Positions 34,412-42,314 of a stretch of DNA of 64,000 nt are shown piece by piece. The notes under the pieces are model-generated. The model ran no database searches. It was given only the letters and a program-made list of their open reading frames with translations, and was not told where the DNA came from. Position 1 is the first letter of the stretch, and each line of letters opens with the position of its first letter. The position numbers and the translations under genes are program-made. The stretch lies in assembly GCF_001942465.1 (NCBI RefSeq), contig NZ_MKJY01000111.1:124001-188000 (forward strand), in the 5' to 3' direction. The DNA is from Actinomadura sp. CNU-125. Its GTDB lineage: Bacteria; Actinomycetota; Actinomycetes; Streptosporangiales; Streptosporangiaceae.

Positions 34412-35200
34412 CTACCGGGCGGCCCGCGGGCTGAGCAGCCCGAGCCGCGCGCCGGTCGGGTCCATGATCACGCCGAACCGGCCGGGGTCGATGTCGTCCG
34501 GCCAGACGACGACGCTCGCGCCGAGCTCGACGCTCCGCCCGACGGTCGCGTCGCAGTCGGCGACCTGGAAGTAGGGGATCCAGTCGCCCGGCCACTCGGG
34601 CGGCCACGTCCCGTCCATGTAGACCATCCCGGCCACCGACCAGCCGTCGATCTTCCAGTTCGTGTAGACGTAGTCGCGGTAGTAGTGGCGGTCCACCGCG
34701 CGCCACCCGAAGACCTCGCCGTAGAAGCGCCGCGACTTCTCGATCTCCCGGGAGGCCAGCTCCACCCAGCACATCGCCGACGGCTCCCCGACGACCTCCG
34801 CGCCCTGCACCTCGCGCGGCATCCAGACGGCGAAGTCCGACCCCTGGGTGTCGACGAACATGGCGATGCGCCCGAGATGGGCGATGTCCATGGGCGCGAC
34901 GACCTCCCGCCCGCCGGCCGCGAGGACCCGCCGCGCGACGTCCTCCACGTCCTCGACCCGGAAGTAGCACGTCCACGACGGCGGCTGCGTCTCGTCGGCG
35001 AGCGTCTGCATCCCGGCGACCGTCGGCCCCTCGATCCCGCCGAGCGTGAACATCTCGTAGTCGTCGAGAGTGTCGACGGTCATCGTGTACGAGGACCAGC
35101 CGAACAGCTCGCGGTAGAACCGCTTGGACGTCTCGGGGTCCGGGCTGGCGAGGTCCAGCCAGCACGGCGTCCCCGGTTCGAAGGCCGTCACCTCCGGCAT
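34412..35200 (-). CDS. Two-domain VOC (glyoxalase-like) protein, copy 2
   Basis: 262 residues from ATG 35200 (MPEVTAFEPGTPCWLDLASPDPETSKRFYREL). It has the same two-module plan as copy 1, largely identical in the blocks FYRELFGWSSYT, DETQPP.WT.YFRVEDV and EPSAMCWVELASR, so the pair arose by tandem duplication. The family has VOC folds without a firm biochemical role; thiol or antibiotic binding are possibilities. Probably co-transcribed with copy 1. Confidence 0.8.
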   Translation of the reverse strand: MPEVTAFEPGTPCWLDLASPDPETSKRFYRELFGWSSYTMTVDTLDDYEMFTLGGIEGPTVAGMQTLADETQPPSWTCYFRVEDVEDVARRVLAAGGREVVAPMDIAHLGRIAMFVDTQGSDFAVWMPREVQGAEVVGEPSAMCWVELASREIEKSRRFYGEVFGWRAVDRHYYRDYVYTNWKIDGWSVAGMVYMDGTWPPEWPGDWIPYFQVADCDATVGRSVELGASVVVWPDDIDPGRFGVIMDPTGARLGLLSPRAAR

Positions 35201-35316
35201 CGGCCGCTCCCCGTCGCAGACATGGGAACCACGCTACGAACGGGGACGCCAATCACGCCCGACGCGACCTCAACGGTTTCACCAGGGCGCCGTCAAGGCT
35301 TCGCCAAACCGGAGGC

Positions 35317-36588
35317 TCAGAGCTTCTTCGCCCCGATCGCACCGGCGACCATCGGGAAGCTCTTCGCCAGCTCGGGGCGCCAGTACTTCCAGTTGTGCAT
35401 GCCCTTGCCGTACAGGCTGTCGGTGACCTCGACGCCCGCCTTCTCCGCCGCCTCGATGAAGTTGACGTTCATCCGGTAGGCGAGCCGCTCGCCGACCCGT
35501 CCGGCGTCCCACATCGCCGCGTTCGGGTTGTCGTGCGGGCCCGGCTCGCCGTTGCCGCACGAGACGTACACGCCGACGCCCTTGAGCTTCTCCACCATGA
35601 CCGTCGCGTCGTGCTGCCGCCAGACGTTCCGGTTCGTGAGCGGGTCGCCCCAGATCTTGGTGCCCGCCTCCTTGTTGATGGAGACGAGGAACGCCGGGAC
35701 GCCCGGCGCGGTGATGTTCAGCGCACCGCTGTACGACGCGACGTACTTGAACAGGCCCGGGTTCCGCTGCGCATACGTGATGGCGCCCTGCCCGCCGGAC
35801 GACAGCCCGATCGCGGCGCGGCTCGTCCCGGCGTGGAAGTTGCGCTCCATCAGCGGGATGACCTCCTCGATGTGGAAGGTCTCCCACATCGGAATGCCGC
35901 CCTTGCCGTCGTTCCACCAGTTGCTGTACGAACCCTGCCAGCCGCCCTCGGGCATCACGACGATCGCGTCGTAGTCGTCCACGACCTGCTCGATCTGCGA
36001 GTCCTTGGTCCACGACTGGTAGTTGTTGTTGCCGCCGTGGTACGCGTAGACGACCGGCCAGGACCGCTTGGCACCGGCCTTCCACCCCTTCGGCATCAGC
36101 ATCCGCGTCTTGACCGTCGCCCCCAGCGCCGGGGAGGCGATGGAGACGTCGTACATGCGCGTGCCGACCTTCTTCACGCCGGTGATCTTCGCGCCGTCGT
36201 TCGCCTTGGCGTACTTGCTGGGCGCGTCCGCGACCTTGTCGGGCAGATGGGGCTTCTTGCCGTGGCTGCTCGCGTTGGTGTCGGGGTCGTTCGACGCCGG
36301 CTCGCCCGAGCCCGTGTTGAACGGGTCGGTCGACATCGGCCGACTCGGCAGCTCGGGAATCGGCGACGCCGTCGGCGACGGCGAACCGGGCCCCGTCGGC
36401 ATCCCGGGCGCGCCAGGCTGCGTCGCCGGGCCGAACGACGGCACGGGCTGCGACGCCCCCGCGTTCTCGGAGTCCGTCATCGGCACGCCCACGCCCGCCT
36501 GCGCGAGGCCCACCATCAGGGCCGGCAGCAGGACGGCGGCCGTCGCGGTGCCGATGATGGCGATCTTCCGGTCGGTACGCTTCTTCAT
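35317..36588 (-). CDS. Secreted esterase, alpha/beta hydrolase (esterase D/Ag85-like)
   Basis: 423 residues from ATG 36588. An N-terminal signal segment (KKRTDRKIAIIGTATAAVLLPALMVGLAQAG) precedes a long Pro/Ser/Gly-rich linker (to about residue 120), then the hydrolase domain. It has the nucleophile elbow IGLSSGGQGAI and the block WWNDGKGGIPMWETFHIEEVIPLMERNF, which is shared with the esterase at 43895-44902. It is likely exported and active on acyl esters at the cell surface; the linker suggests spanning the cell wall. A long AT-richer leader region lies upstream. Confidence 0.83.
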   Translation of the reverse strand: MKKRTDRKIAIIGTATAAVLLPALMVGLAQAGVGVPMTDSENAGASQPVPSFGPATQPGAPGMPTGPGSPSPTASPIPELPSRPMSTDPFNTGSGEPASNDPDTNASSHGKKPHLPDKVADAPSKYAKANDGAKITGVKKVGTRMYDVSIASPALGATVKTRMLMPKGWKAGAKRSWPVVYAYHGGNNNYQSWTKDSQIEQVVDDYDAIVVMPEGGWQGSYSNWWNDGKGGIPMWETFHIEEVIPLMERNFHAGTSRAAIGLSSGGQGAITYAQRNPGLFKYVASYSGALNITAPGVPAFLVSINKEAGTKIWGDPLTNRNVWRQHDATVMVEKLKGVGVYVSCGNGEPGPHDNPNAAMWDAGRVGERLAYRMNVNFIEAAEKAGVEVTDSLYGKGMHNWKYWRPELAKSFPMVAGAIGAKKL

Positions 36589-36938
36589 GGGCTCCCCAGC
36601 AGCCGATGGCTCCCAAGCCGATCAGGCCGTGCTGTGCTCCGCGCCCCGGCCCGCCACTACTCACTCGCGGATGAAACTACTGTCCCGAACGTCCCATTCG
36701 CAAGTATTGGCAACGAATGCAATAGCAGCGTTACCCCAACCCGTAACGCACAGTGACTTCACACGTTCCACCGCCCCTGCCGCCGTAGACACCGATCGAC
36801 GCGGGCGTCCGGCGTTCGCTTCGCTCGAACCGTTTCTTCGATTCCCTTCCCTGGTGAGCGCTCTCCTTCTGTCGCGCGATCGGCCGCCGCCCGAAAGAAT
36901 GGCGCGAAACCCGGACGCGCGGCACCGGCCGTCCGGCG
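36589..36938. other. Long intergenic leader of the secreted esterase
   Basis: 350 bases without a gene. It includes an inverted repeat CGTTAC (36729-36734) and GTAACG (36743-36748), and a CATTCG/CGAATG pair near 36697-36720, in a locally AT-richer stretch. These are probably promoter and operator sequence for the esterase. No RNA gene is recognised. Confidence 0.4.
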
Positions 36939-37436
36939 TCAGCGGCGGACGGGCAGGGCGGCCCTGGCCACGGCGTCGCGTTCGGCCGCGTCGCGGCGCG
37001 CCGCCGCTTCCTCGGCGAGGACGCGCGCGTCGTAGGCGGAGCGGGCGGCGGCGATCGCGTTCTGGTGCTCCTCGGTCCAGGTGACGAGCGCGCGGATCGT
37101 GTGGTGCAGCGTCTCGCCCATCGGGGTGAGGGCGTAGTCGACGCGCGGCGGAACCGTCGGATGGACGGTCCGGGTCACCAGCCCGTCGCGTTCGAGGTGC
37201 CGCAGCGTCCGGGTGAGCATCCGCTGGCTGATCCCGTCGATGCGGCGGCGCAACTCGGTGAACCGGAGGGTGCAGCGCTGGTCGAGGAGGGCGATCACCA
37301 GCAGCGACCACTTGTCCGCGATGCGGTCGAGGATCTGCCGCACCTCGCAGTCGTTGCGGGTGTCCCACTGCAGGACGTCCTCGTCGTCAACGGTATCCCC
37401 GCAGTAACCGAGGGACTCGAAAGTTCCGTCTTCCAT
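36939..37436 (-). CDS. HxlR-family transcriptional regulator
   Basis: 165 residues from ATG 37436. It has the MarR/HxlR winged helix: CEVRQILDRIADKWSLLVIALLDQRCTLRFTELRRRIDGISQRMLTRTLRHLERDGLVTRTVHPTVPPRVDYALTPMGETL. A cysteine near the N-terminus (NDCEVR) is in the place where HxlR proteins sense aldehydes or quinones. It is divergent from an MFS exporter and almost certainly its repressor. The C-terminal Ala/Arg-rich helix is an extra. Confidence 0.88.
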   Translation of the reverse strand: MEDGTFESLGYCGDTVDDEDVLQWDTRNDCEVRQILDRIADKWSLLVIALLDQRCTLRFTELRRRIDGISQRMLTRTLRHLERDGLVTRTVHPTVPPRVDYALTPMGETLHHTIRALVTWTEEHQNAIAAARSAYDARVLAEEAAARRDAAERDAVARAALPVRR

Positions 37437-37461
37437 GACCCCCAATGGTCACCCACGATGG

Positions 37462-37505
37462 GGCCGGTTACAAGAGGGAACCGGCCCCCACGGCGGGAAC
37501 CGGCC
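37462..37505. promoter_or_regulatory. Operator cluster between HxlR and MFS genes
   Basis: A perfect inverted repeat GGCCGGTT (37462-37469) and AACCGGCC (37479-37486) with a nine-base spacer, and a further AACCGGCC (37498-37505) 19 bases on. A likely binding site of the HxlR regulator. Confidence 0.5.
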
Positions 37506-37529
37506 CTCTCTTCGCGAAGGGAACGGGTC

Positions 37530-38978
37530 ATGTCAGCTTCCGCCGCCCGGACGGACGGGCGCACCTGGGCGATGCTGCCGGTGCTATGCGGCGCGATCTT
37601 CCTTGAGGGGATCGACGTGGCGATGCTCAACGTGGCGCTGCCGTCCATCCGGGACGACCTCGGTCTGTCGACGGGGATGCTCAGCGGGGTGATCAGCGCC
37701 TACGTGCTGGGCTACGGCGGGTTCATGCTGCTGGGCGGGCGCGCCGCCGACCTGCTCGGCCGCCGCCGCGTCTTCCTCGCCTGGCTCGTCGTGTTCATGC
37801 TGTTCTCCGGCCTCGGCGGATTCGCCACCGAGGGCTGGATGCTGCTGGTGTCCCGGTTCGTCACCGGGGTCGCGTCGGCGTTCATGGCACCGGCCGGGCT
37901 CGCGCTGATCACCGGGGCGTTCCCGGCCGGTCCGGCGCGGACCCGCGCCCTCGGCATCTACGCCGGGACGGCGGCGGGCGGTTTCACCCTCGGCCTCGTC
38001 GCGGGCGGGCTGCTCACCTCGCTCGGCTGGCGCTGGGTGTTCTTCGCGCCCGTCGCACTGTCCGCGCTGATCCTGGCGGCGGCCGTCCCGCTGGTGCGGG
38101 AACCGGACGCGCCAGGACCGCGGACGCCCGGCGGGTTCGACCTCGCGGGATCGTTCGCCGTCACCGGGGCGATGCTGCTGCTCGCGTACGGGACCGTCCG
38201 GCTGGAGCACCCCGGCGAGGGCACCGGGACGACGGCGGCGGTCTTCGCGGCGGGCGCGGCGCTGCTCGCGGTGTTCGCCGCGATCGAGCGGACGTCGCGC
38301 AGCCCGCTCGTCCGGCTCGGGCTCCTGCGGTCGGCCGCGCTGGTGCGGACGGACGTGTCCGCGCTGCTGTTCCTCGCGGCGTTCGCCGGCTTCCAGTTCG
38401 TGCTGACCCTCTACCTGCAGGATCTGCGCGGCTGGACGACGTGGCAGACGGGGCTCGCCATGCTCGCCCTCGGCGTCGACGTCGTCCTGGCGCCCACGCT
38501 GACGCCGTACCTGGTCGGCCGGTTCGGCAACACGCGGGTGCTGTTCGGCGGGCTCGTCCTCGCCGCGCTGGCGTACGGGCTGTTCCTGCCGCTCGGGCCC
38601 GACTGGGCCTACGCCCTGATGTTCCCGCTGATGCTGCTGCTCGGGGTGGCGTTCGCGCTGGTCTACGGCCCGCTGACGATGGCGGCGACGGACGGCGTGG
38701 ACGAGCGCGAGCACGGCGTCGCGGGCGGGCTGCTGTACACCGCGATCCAGTTCGGCATGGCGCTCGGGCTGTCGGCGGTGACGGCCGTGCAGGTCGCGGC
38801 CCTCGGGGACGCCGGGTCGGCGGCGGCGCGGATGGACGCGCTGCGGACGGCCCTGACCGTCCCGTTCGCGGCCGCGCTGCTCGCCGTCGCCGTCACCGCG
38901 TTCGGGTTCCGCACCCGGCGGCGCGCCGCCCGCCGGTCCGACGCCGTGCCCGAGGGGCGCGTCCCGTCCGCGGTCTGA
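37530..38978 (+). CDS. MFS drug transporter, DHA2 (14-TM, EmrB/QacA) type
   Basis: 482 residues from ATG 37530 with GAAGGG upstream. The first helix carries CGAIFLEGIDVAMLNVALPSIRDDLGLS, the DHA2 motif D1. GGRAADLLGRRRVFLAW is motif A, and FVTGVASAFMAPAGLALITGAFP is motif C-like. About 14 hydrophobic segments are present. It should export small hydrophobic toxicants by proton antiport across the cytoplasmic membrane. The divergent HxlR regulator probably induces it on drug exposure. Confidence 0.9.
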   Translation: MSASAARTDGRTWAMLPVLCGAIFLEGIDVAMLNVALPSIRDDLGLSTGMLSGVISAYVLGYGGFMLLGGRAADLLGRRRVFLAWLVVFMLFSGLGGFATEGWMLLVSRFVTGVASAFMAPAGLALITGAFPAGPARTRALGIYAGTAAGGFTLGLVAGGLLTSLGWRWVFFAPVALSALILAAAVPLVREPDAPGPRTPGGFDLAGSFAVTGAMLLLAYGTVRLEHPGEGTGTTAAVFAAGAALLAVFAAIERTSRSPLVRLGLLRSAALVRTDVSALLFLAAFAGFQFVLTLYLQDLRGWTTWQTGLAMLALGVDVVLAPTLTPYLVGRFGNTRVLFGGLVLAALAYGLFLPLGPDWAYALMFPLMLLLGVAFALVYGPLTMAATDGVDEREHGVAGGLLYTAIQFGMALGLSAVTAVQVAALGDAGSAAARMDALRTALTVPFAAALLAVAVTAFGFRTRRRAARRSDAVPEGRVPSAV

Positions 38979-39007
38979 GCGCAGGCGGTCCGGCCGCCGC
39001 CCATCGC

Positions 39008-39739
39008 CTACGGGGCCGTCGCGGTCACGCCGCCGTTGGTGCTGGTCAGGGCGAGGTGGTGGACGGCGGACGGGCCGGTGGGGACGGTGATGCGCTCGCG
39101 GCCGTTGCCCGCGGTCGCCGAGACCCGGTAGGGGCCGCCCGCGACGGTGACGGTGATGTCGCCGTTGGACGTCACGGCGCGGACGTCCGCCGGGACGGAC
39201 GGGACGAGCGTGATGTCGCCGTTCGCCGTCTCCGCGAGGATCCGCTCGGCCCGCAGGTCGTGCCCCTCGATGCGGCCGTTGGACGTCCGCGCCTTGATCG
39301 GCCCCGTGACGCCCGCGAGGCCGATCGAGCCCGCGCCGGTGGTGACGTTTACCTCGCCGGCCCCGTGCAGGTGCAGGGAGCCGCCGGACGCGCCGCCGCT
39401 CACCGGGACGCCCGCCGGGACGTCGACCGTGTAGCTCACCGAGCAGTCGCGGGGGCAGCCGCCGAGGATCAGGACGCCGTTCTCGACCCGGTGGGTGGCG
39501 CCTTCGGGACGGTCGTCGCGGTACCGGACGGTGCGGCGCAGGTTCGGCTTCGCGTCGCCGCCCCGCACCGTCACGCCGCCCTCCGCGACGTCGATGCGCA
39601 CGGCGGTGATGCGGGACGGGAGTTCCGTTCCGTCCCGGAAGGTGCCGCCGGGGCCGAGCGAGGCGAACGAGACGTCGCACGCGGCCAGCGCGATCGTCCC
39701 GGCGGTGGTGACGGCGAGGGCGAAAAGGAGCCGGAACAC
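39008..39739 (-). CDS. DUF4097-family lipoprotein
   Basis: 243 residues from ATG 39739. The signal ends in a lipobox TIALAAC, so the mature protein would be lipid-anchored outside the membrane. The body has DUF4097 beta repeats (TSNGRIEGHDLRAERILAETANGDITLV, TSNGDITVTVAGG), here with a Cys pair (GGCPRDCS). The role is unknown. It is a secreted relative of the cytoplasmic DUF4097 protein at 7874-8755, and stands alone. Confidence 0.8.
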   Translation of the reverse strand: MFRLLFALAVTTAGTIALAACDVSFASLGPGGTFRDGTELPSRITAVRIDVAEGGVTVRGGDAKPNLRRTVRYRDDRPEGATHRVENGVLILGGCPRDCSVSYTVDVPAGVPVSGGASGGSLHLHGAGEVNVTTGAGSIGLAGVTGPIKARTSNGRIEGHDLRAERILAETANGDITLVPSVPADVRAVTSNGDITVTVAGGPYRVSATAGNGRERITVPTGPSAVHHLALTSTNGGVTATAP

Positions 39740-39833
39740 GTGGTCCTCCCGGGTTCGTGTACCACGAAATTACGAACCCGGGAATCGGACCGTCGCCACG
39801 CCGGGGAGCCATTACCGGTGTGGCTCGCAGGTC

Positions 39834-40802
39834 TCAGCCGAATCGTTCTCGAAGGGCGGGCAGAAGCTCCATCTCCGCCCAGGTGCGGAAGTCCTTCTGC
39901 TGCTCGGCGCCGGACTGCGCGAACGCGATGTGGGTGAACCCCGCGTCGGCGAACTTCTGGACCGCCTCCAGGTAGTCGTTCACATTGTTGCCGCACGGAA
40001 CGGACTCCGCCACGTCCTCTGGACGGACGGTCTTCGTCGCGGCCTCGAAATTGACCGGCCCCGGAAGTTCGGCCATCACCTTCCACGCCGAAGCGGAGAA
40101 CTTCCACACGCGGTGGGCTCGCTGCTTGCACTCCTCGTAGTCCTGACCGAAGGCGACCGGGATCTGGCCGTAGACGGGTTTGCCGCCGCCGCCCTCGTTG
40201 TTGAAGAGCGACACGACGTCGCCCACCGGCTGGTCGGAGATGAGCAGGTCGCCGTGCCGGGCGGCGAGCCGTCCCGCGCGCGGGCCGTACGCCGCCATGC
40301 CGATGCGGACCGGCTCGGCCGGCAGGTCGTACAGCTTCGCGGAGTCGACGGTGAAGTGCCGGCCCCGGTAGTTGACGTAGTCGCCGCCGAACAGCGCCCG
40401 GATGATCTCGACGGCCTCGGCGAACATCTCGTGCCGCACGTCCACCGACGGCCAGCCCCGGCCGACGATGTGCTCGTTGAGGTTCTCGCCGGCGCCGAGG
40501 CCCAGCGTGAACCGCCCGTCCGACAGCACGCCCATCGTGGCGGCCTTCTGCGCCACCACGGCCGGGTGGTAGCGCATGATCGGGCACGTCACGAAGGTCA
40601 TCAGCGGGATGCGGTGGGTGGCGTGGGCGAGGGCGCCGAGCACCGACCACGCGTACGCCGAGTGCCCCTGCTCTTCGAGCCACGGGAAGTAGTGGTCGGA
40701 GATGACCGAGTAGCCGAAACCCGCCTCCTCCGCCTCCACCAGGTCGGTGACCAGCTGTTTCGGCGGCGTCTGCTCGCAAAGGAGCGTGTATCCGAATTCC
40801 AT
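39834..40802 (-). CDS. F420-dependent LLM oxidoreductase (TIGR03557-like)
   Basis: 322 residues from ATG 40802 (MEFGYTLLCEQTPPKQLV). It resembles F420-dependent glucose-6-phosphate dehydrogenase-like proteins: ISDHYFPWLEEQGHSAYAWSVLGALAHATHRIPLMTFVTCP, then GRFTLGLGAGENLNEHIVG. SVPCGNNVNDYLEAVQKFADAGFTHIAFAQSG is at the C-terminus. It probably oxidises a sugar phosphate or alcohol while reducing F420. An ATG four codons upstream (40814) is an alternative start. It lies just downstream of a ferritin-like gene in the same orientation. Confidence 0.87.
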   Translation of the reverse strand: MEFGYTLLCEQTPPKQLVTDLVEAEEAGFGYSVISDHYFPWLEEQGHSAYAWSVLGALAHATHRIPLMTFVTCPIMRYHPAVVAQKAATMGVLSDGRFTLGLGAGENLNEHIVGRGWPSVDVRHEMFAEAVEIIRALFGGDYVNYRGRHFTVDSAKLYDLPAEPVRIGMAAYGPRAGRLAARHGDLLISDQPVGDVVSLFNNEGGGGKPVYGQIPVAFGQDYEECKQRAHRVWKFSASAWKVMAELPGPVNFEAATKTVRPEDVAESVPCGNNVNDYLEAVQKFADAGFTHIAFAQSGAEQQKDFRTWAEMELLPALRERFG

Positions 40803-40846
40803 GCCGCCCCGCATACCCGGCGCACCCGGGACGACACGGGCGCCGT

Positions 40847-41383
40847 TCAGTTTCCGAGGAGGTCCATCAGGTCGTCGGCGTGTTCCTCCTCCTCGGCGAG
40901 GATGTCCTCCATCAGGCGGCGGGTGGTGACGTCGCCGTCGCCGAGCCAGCGGATGATCTCCTGGTAGGACTCGATGACGATGCGTTCGGCGACGAGGTTC
41001 TCCTCCAGCATGCCGCGCAGGTCGTCGTCCTTGAACGTCGCGTACGTCGTGTGCGAGCGGCGCGCGATGGTCTCGGGGTCGAAGTCGGGGTCGCCGCCGA
41101 GCTGGCTGATGCGTTCCGCGGCGCGCAGCGCGTGGTGGCGTTCCTCGTGGGCGTGCTCGTTGAACTCGTCGGCGACCTGCGCCCGGTTGATCCCGGTCGC
41201 GCTGATCGCGTGCTGGGCGTAGCGCATCCAGCAGACGATCTCGGTGGCCACCACGTCGTTGAGGACGCCGATGACCTCCTCGGTGCTCCGCCCGTAGCCG
41301 TCGGTCACCGGCCCCTGGCTCATCTTCCGCCGGGCGCGCTCCCGGATCGCCGCCACGTCGATGCTGAAGCTGTCGTCGGCCAT
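40847..41383 (-). CDS. Ferritin-like/bacterioferritin-type diiron protein
   Basis: 178 residues from ATG 41383. A four-helix bundle with diiron-type ligands: Glu in VVATEIVCWMRYAQHA, EHAHEERHHALRAAERI, NLVAERIVIESYQEIIRW and AEEEEHADDLMDLL. It resembles the bacterioferritin/DUF892-like proteins found widely in actinomycetes. It probably stores iron or detoxifies peroxide; whether it forms a 24-mer cannot be seen. It is divergent from the peptide operon at 41645. Confidence 0.85.
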   Translation of the reverse strand: MADDSFSIDVAAIRERARRKMSQGPVTDGYGRSTEEVIGVLNDVVATEIVCWMRYAQHAISATGINRAQVADEFNEHAHEERHHALRAAERISQLGGDPDFDPETIARRSHTTYATFKDDDLRGMLEENLVAERIVIESYQEIIRWLGDGDVTTRRLMEDILAEEEEHADDLMDLLGN

Positions 41384-41525
41384 GCCCGCTCCTCGCTGAT
41401 CTCGCCGATCGCCCCTGCCGATCGGGCTTTCCCGTCCCCCCTCCTACCCAGCACGGCACGGTCATGCGCCGGACGGGACGACGACACGGAGGTGACGACG
41501 TGTAGCGTGTCGTGCACGCTCCGAG

Positions 41526-41554
41526 TTGGCACGGTCAGTGATGCGTGCTATACG
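41526..41554 (+). promoter_or_regulatory. Sigma-70-type promoter for the two-peptide operon
   Basis: TTGGCA (41526-41531), a 17-base spacer and TATACG (41549-41554). Good agreement with TTGACA-N17-TATAAT, about 90 bases upstream of the first peptide ATG. Confidence 0.55.
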
Positions 41555-41644
41555 TAGAGCTACCTCGCTGCGACCCCGCGGCGAGGAAGGGACATCCGGT
41601 ATCCACCTTGGAAATCCGGGCCTGACAAGGAGAAAAGGAACCAC

Positions 41645-41914
41645 ATGAAGTCCTTCAGCTACACCGAACTGGACATGCTCGCCGGCGAGGTTCTGCCGGA
41701 GCGCGCCGTGCTGTCCACCCTTCTCGTCGGTGGCGGCGACGAGAACGAGAACGCCAACGTGAACCACCTCGGCGGCGGCGAGGGCGACGACAGCACGGTC
41801 GTCAGCTCCTGCTCGGCGAACAGCAACCAGCCGGCCACCGGCCTGCTCACCATCATCAACGGTGTGCCCGCGGCCAACTCGCAGATCTGCACCCCGGCCG
41901 CGGTCGCCGGCTGA
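41645..41914 (+). CDS. Candidate ribosomal peptide precursor 1
   Basis: 89 residues from ATG 41645, with AAAGGA six bases and AAGGAG eleven bases upstream. The N-terminal segment SYTELDMLAGEVLPERAVLS matches the second peptide (YxxLDxLxGExLPxRxxLS) and looks like a leader recognised by an RRE. A Gly/Asp/Glu/Asn-rich middle follows. The C-terminal half has two cysteines 25 residues apart, with ATGLL, a PAA block and CTPAAV conserved in the sister peptide. No signal peptide, transmembrane helix or known-domain match is evident. With the downstream RRE-like/M50 protease it looks like a RiPP-type substrate. No class could be assigned from memory. Confidence 0.75.
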   Translation: MKSFSYTELDMLAGEVLPERAVLSTLLVGGGDENENANVNHLGGGEGDDSTVVSSCSANSNQPATGLLTIINGVPAANSQICTPAAVAG

Positions 41915-42035
41915 CCTCAGGTCTGACATCGCGAGCTTCGCGGCTCGTACCGGAAGGGCCGGCGTTCCGTACGCCGGCCCTTCCCCCTTCTCATCGATGA
42001 GCACCTGCTCAACGGACCGATCCCGAAAGGGAGCC

Positions 42036-42314
42036 ATGAACCACCAGCAGATGACGTACGCCGACCTCGACCGGCTGACCGGCGAGATACTGCCGCGGCG
42101 GGTCGCGCTGTCGGCCGGCATGTCGGCCCCCGGCCACGACGCGGCGGGCGGCCACGGCGGGGGCGGCGACGGCGACACGGTCATCGCGTACGCCTGCCAG
42201 GCGACGTCCTCCTCGGGCACCACCGGCATCCTCGGCACCGGGCTGCTCGCCCAGCCGGCGCACTCCACGCTGACGTGCATGCCGGCCGCCGTGGTCCACG
42301 ACGACGGCGCATGA
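42036..42314 (+). CDS. Candidate ribosomal peptide precursor 2
   Basis: 92 residues from ATG 42036 behind AAAGGGAG. It is a paralogue of the peptide 120 bases upstream: the leader-like MTYADLDRLTGEILPRRVAL, then a Gly/His/Asp-rich spacer. A C-terminal half has cysteines 26 residues apart (ACQATSSS... STLTCMPAAVV). TTGIL and PAAV align with ATGLL and PAAV of peptide 1. Its stop overlaps the protease start as ATGA, so translation of substrate and protease is coupled. The presence of two diverged substrates suggests a two-component product or neofunctionalised duplicates. Confidence 0.75.
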   Translation: MNHQQMTYADLDRLTGEILPRRVALSAGMSAPGHDAAGGHGGGGDGDTVIAYACQATSSSGTTGILGTGLLAQPAHSTLTCMPAAVVHDDGA

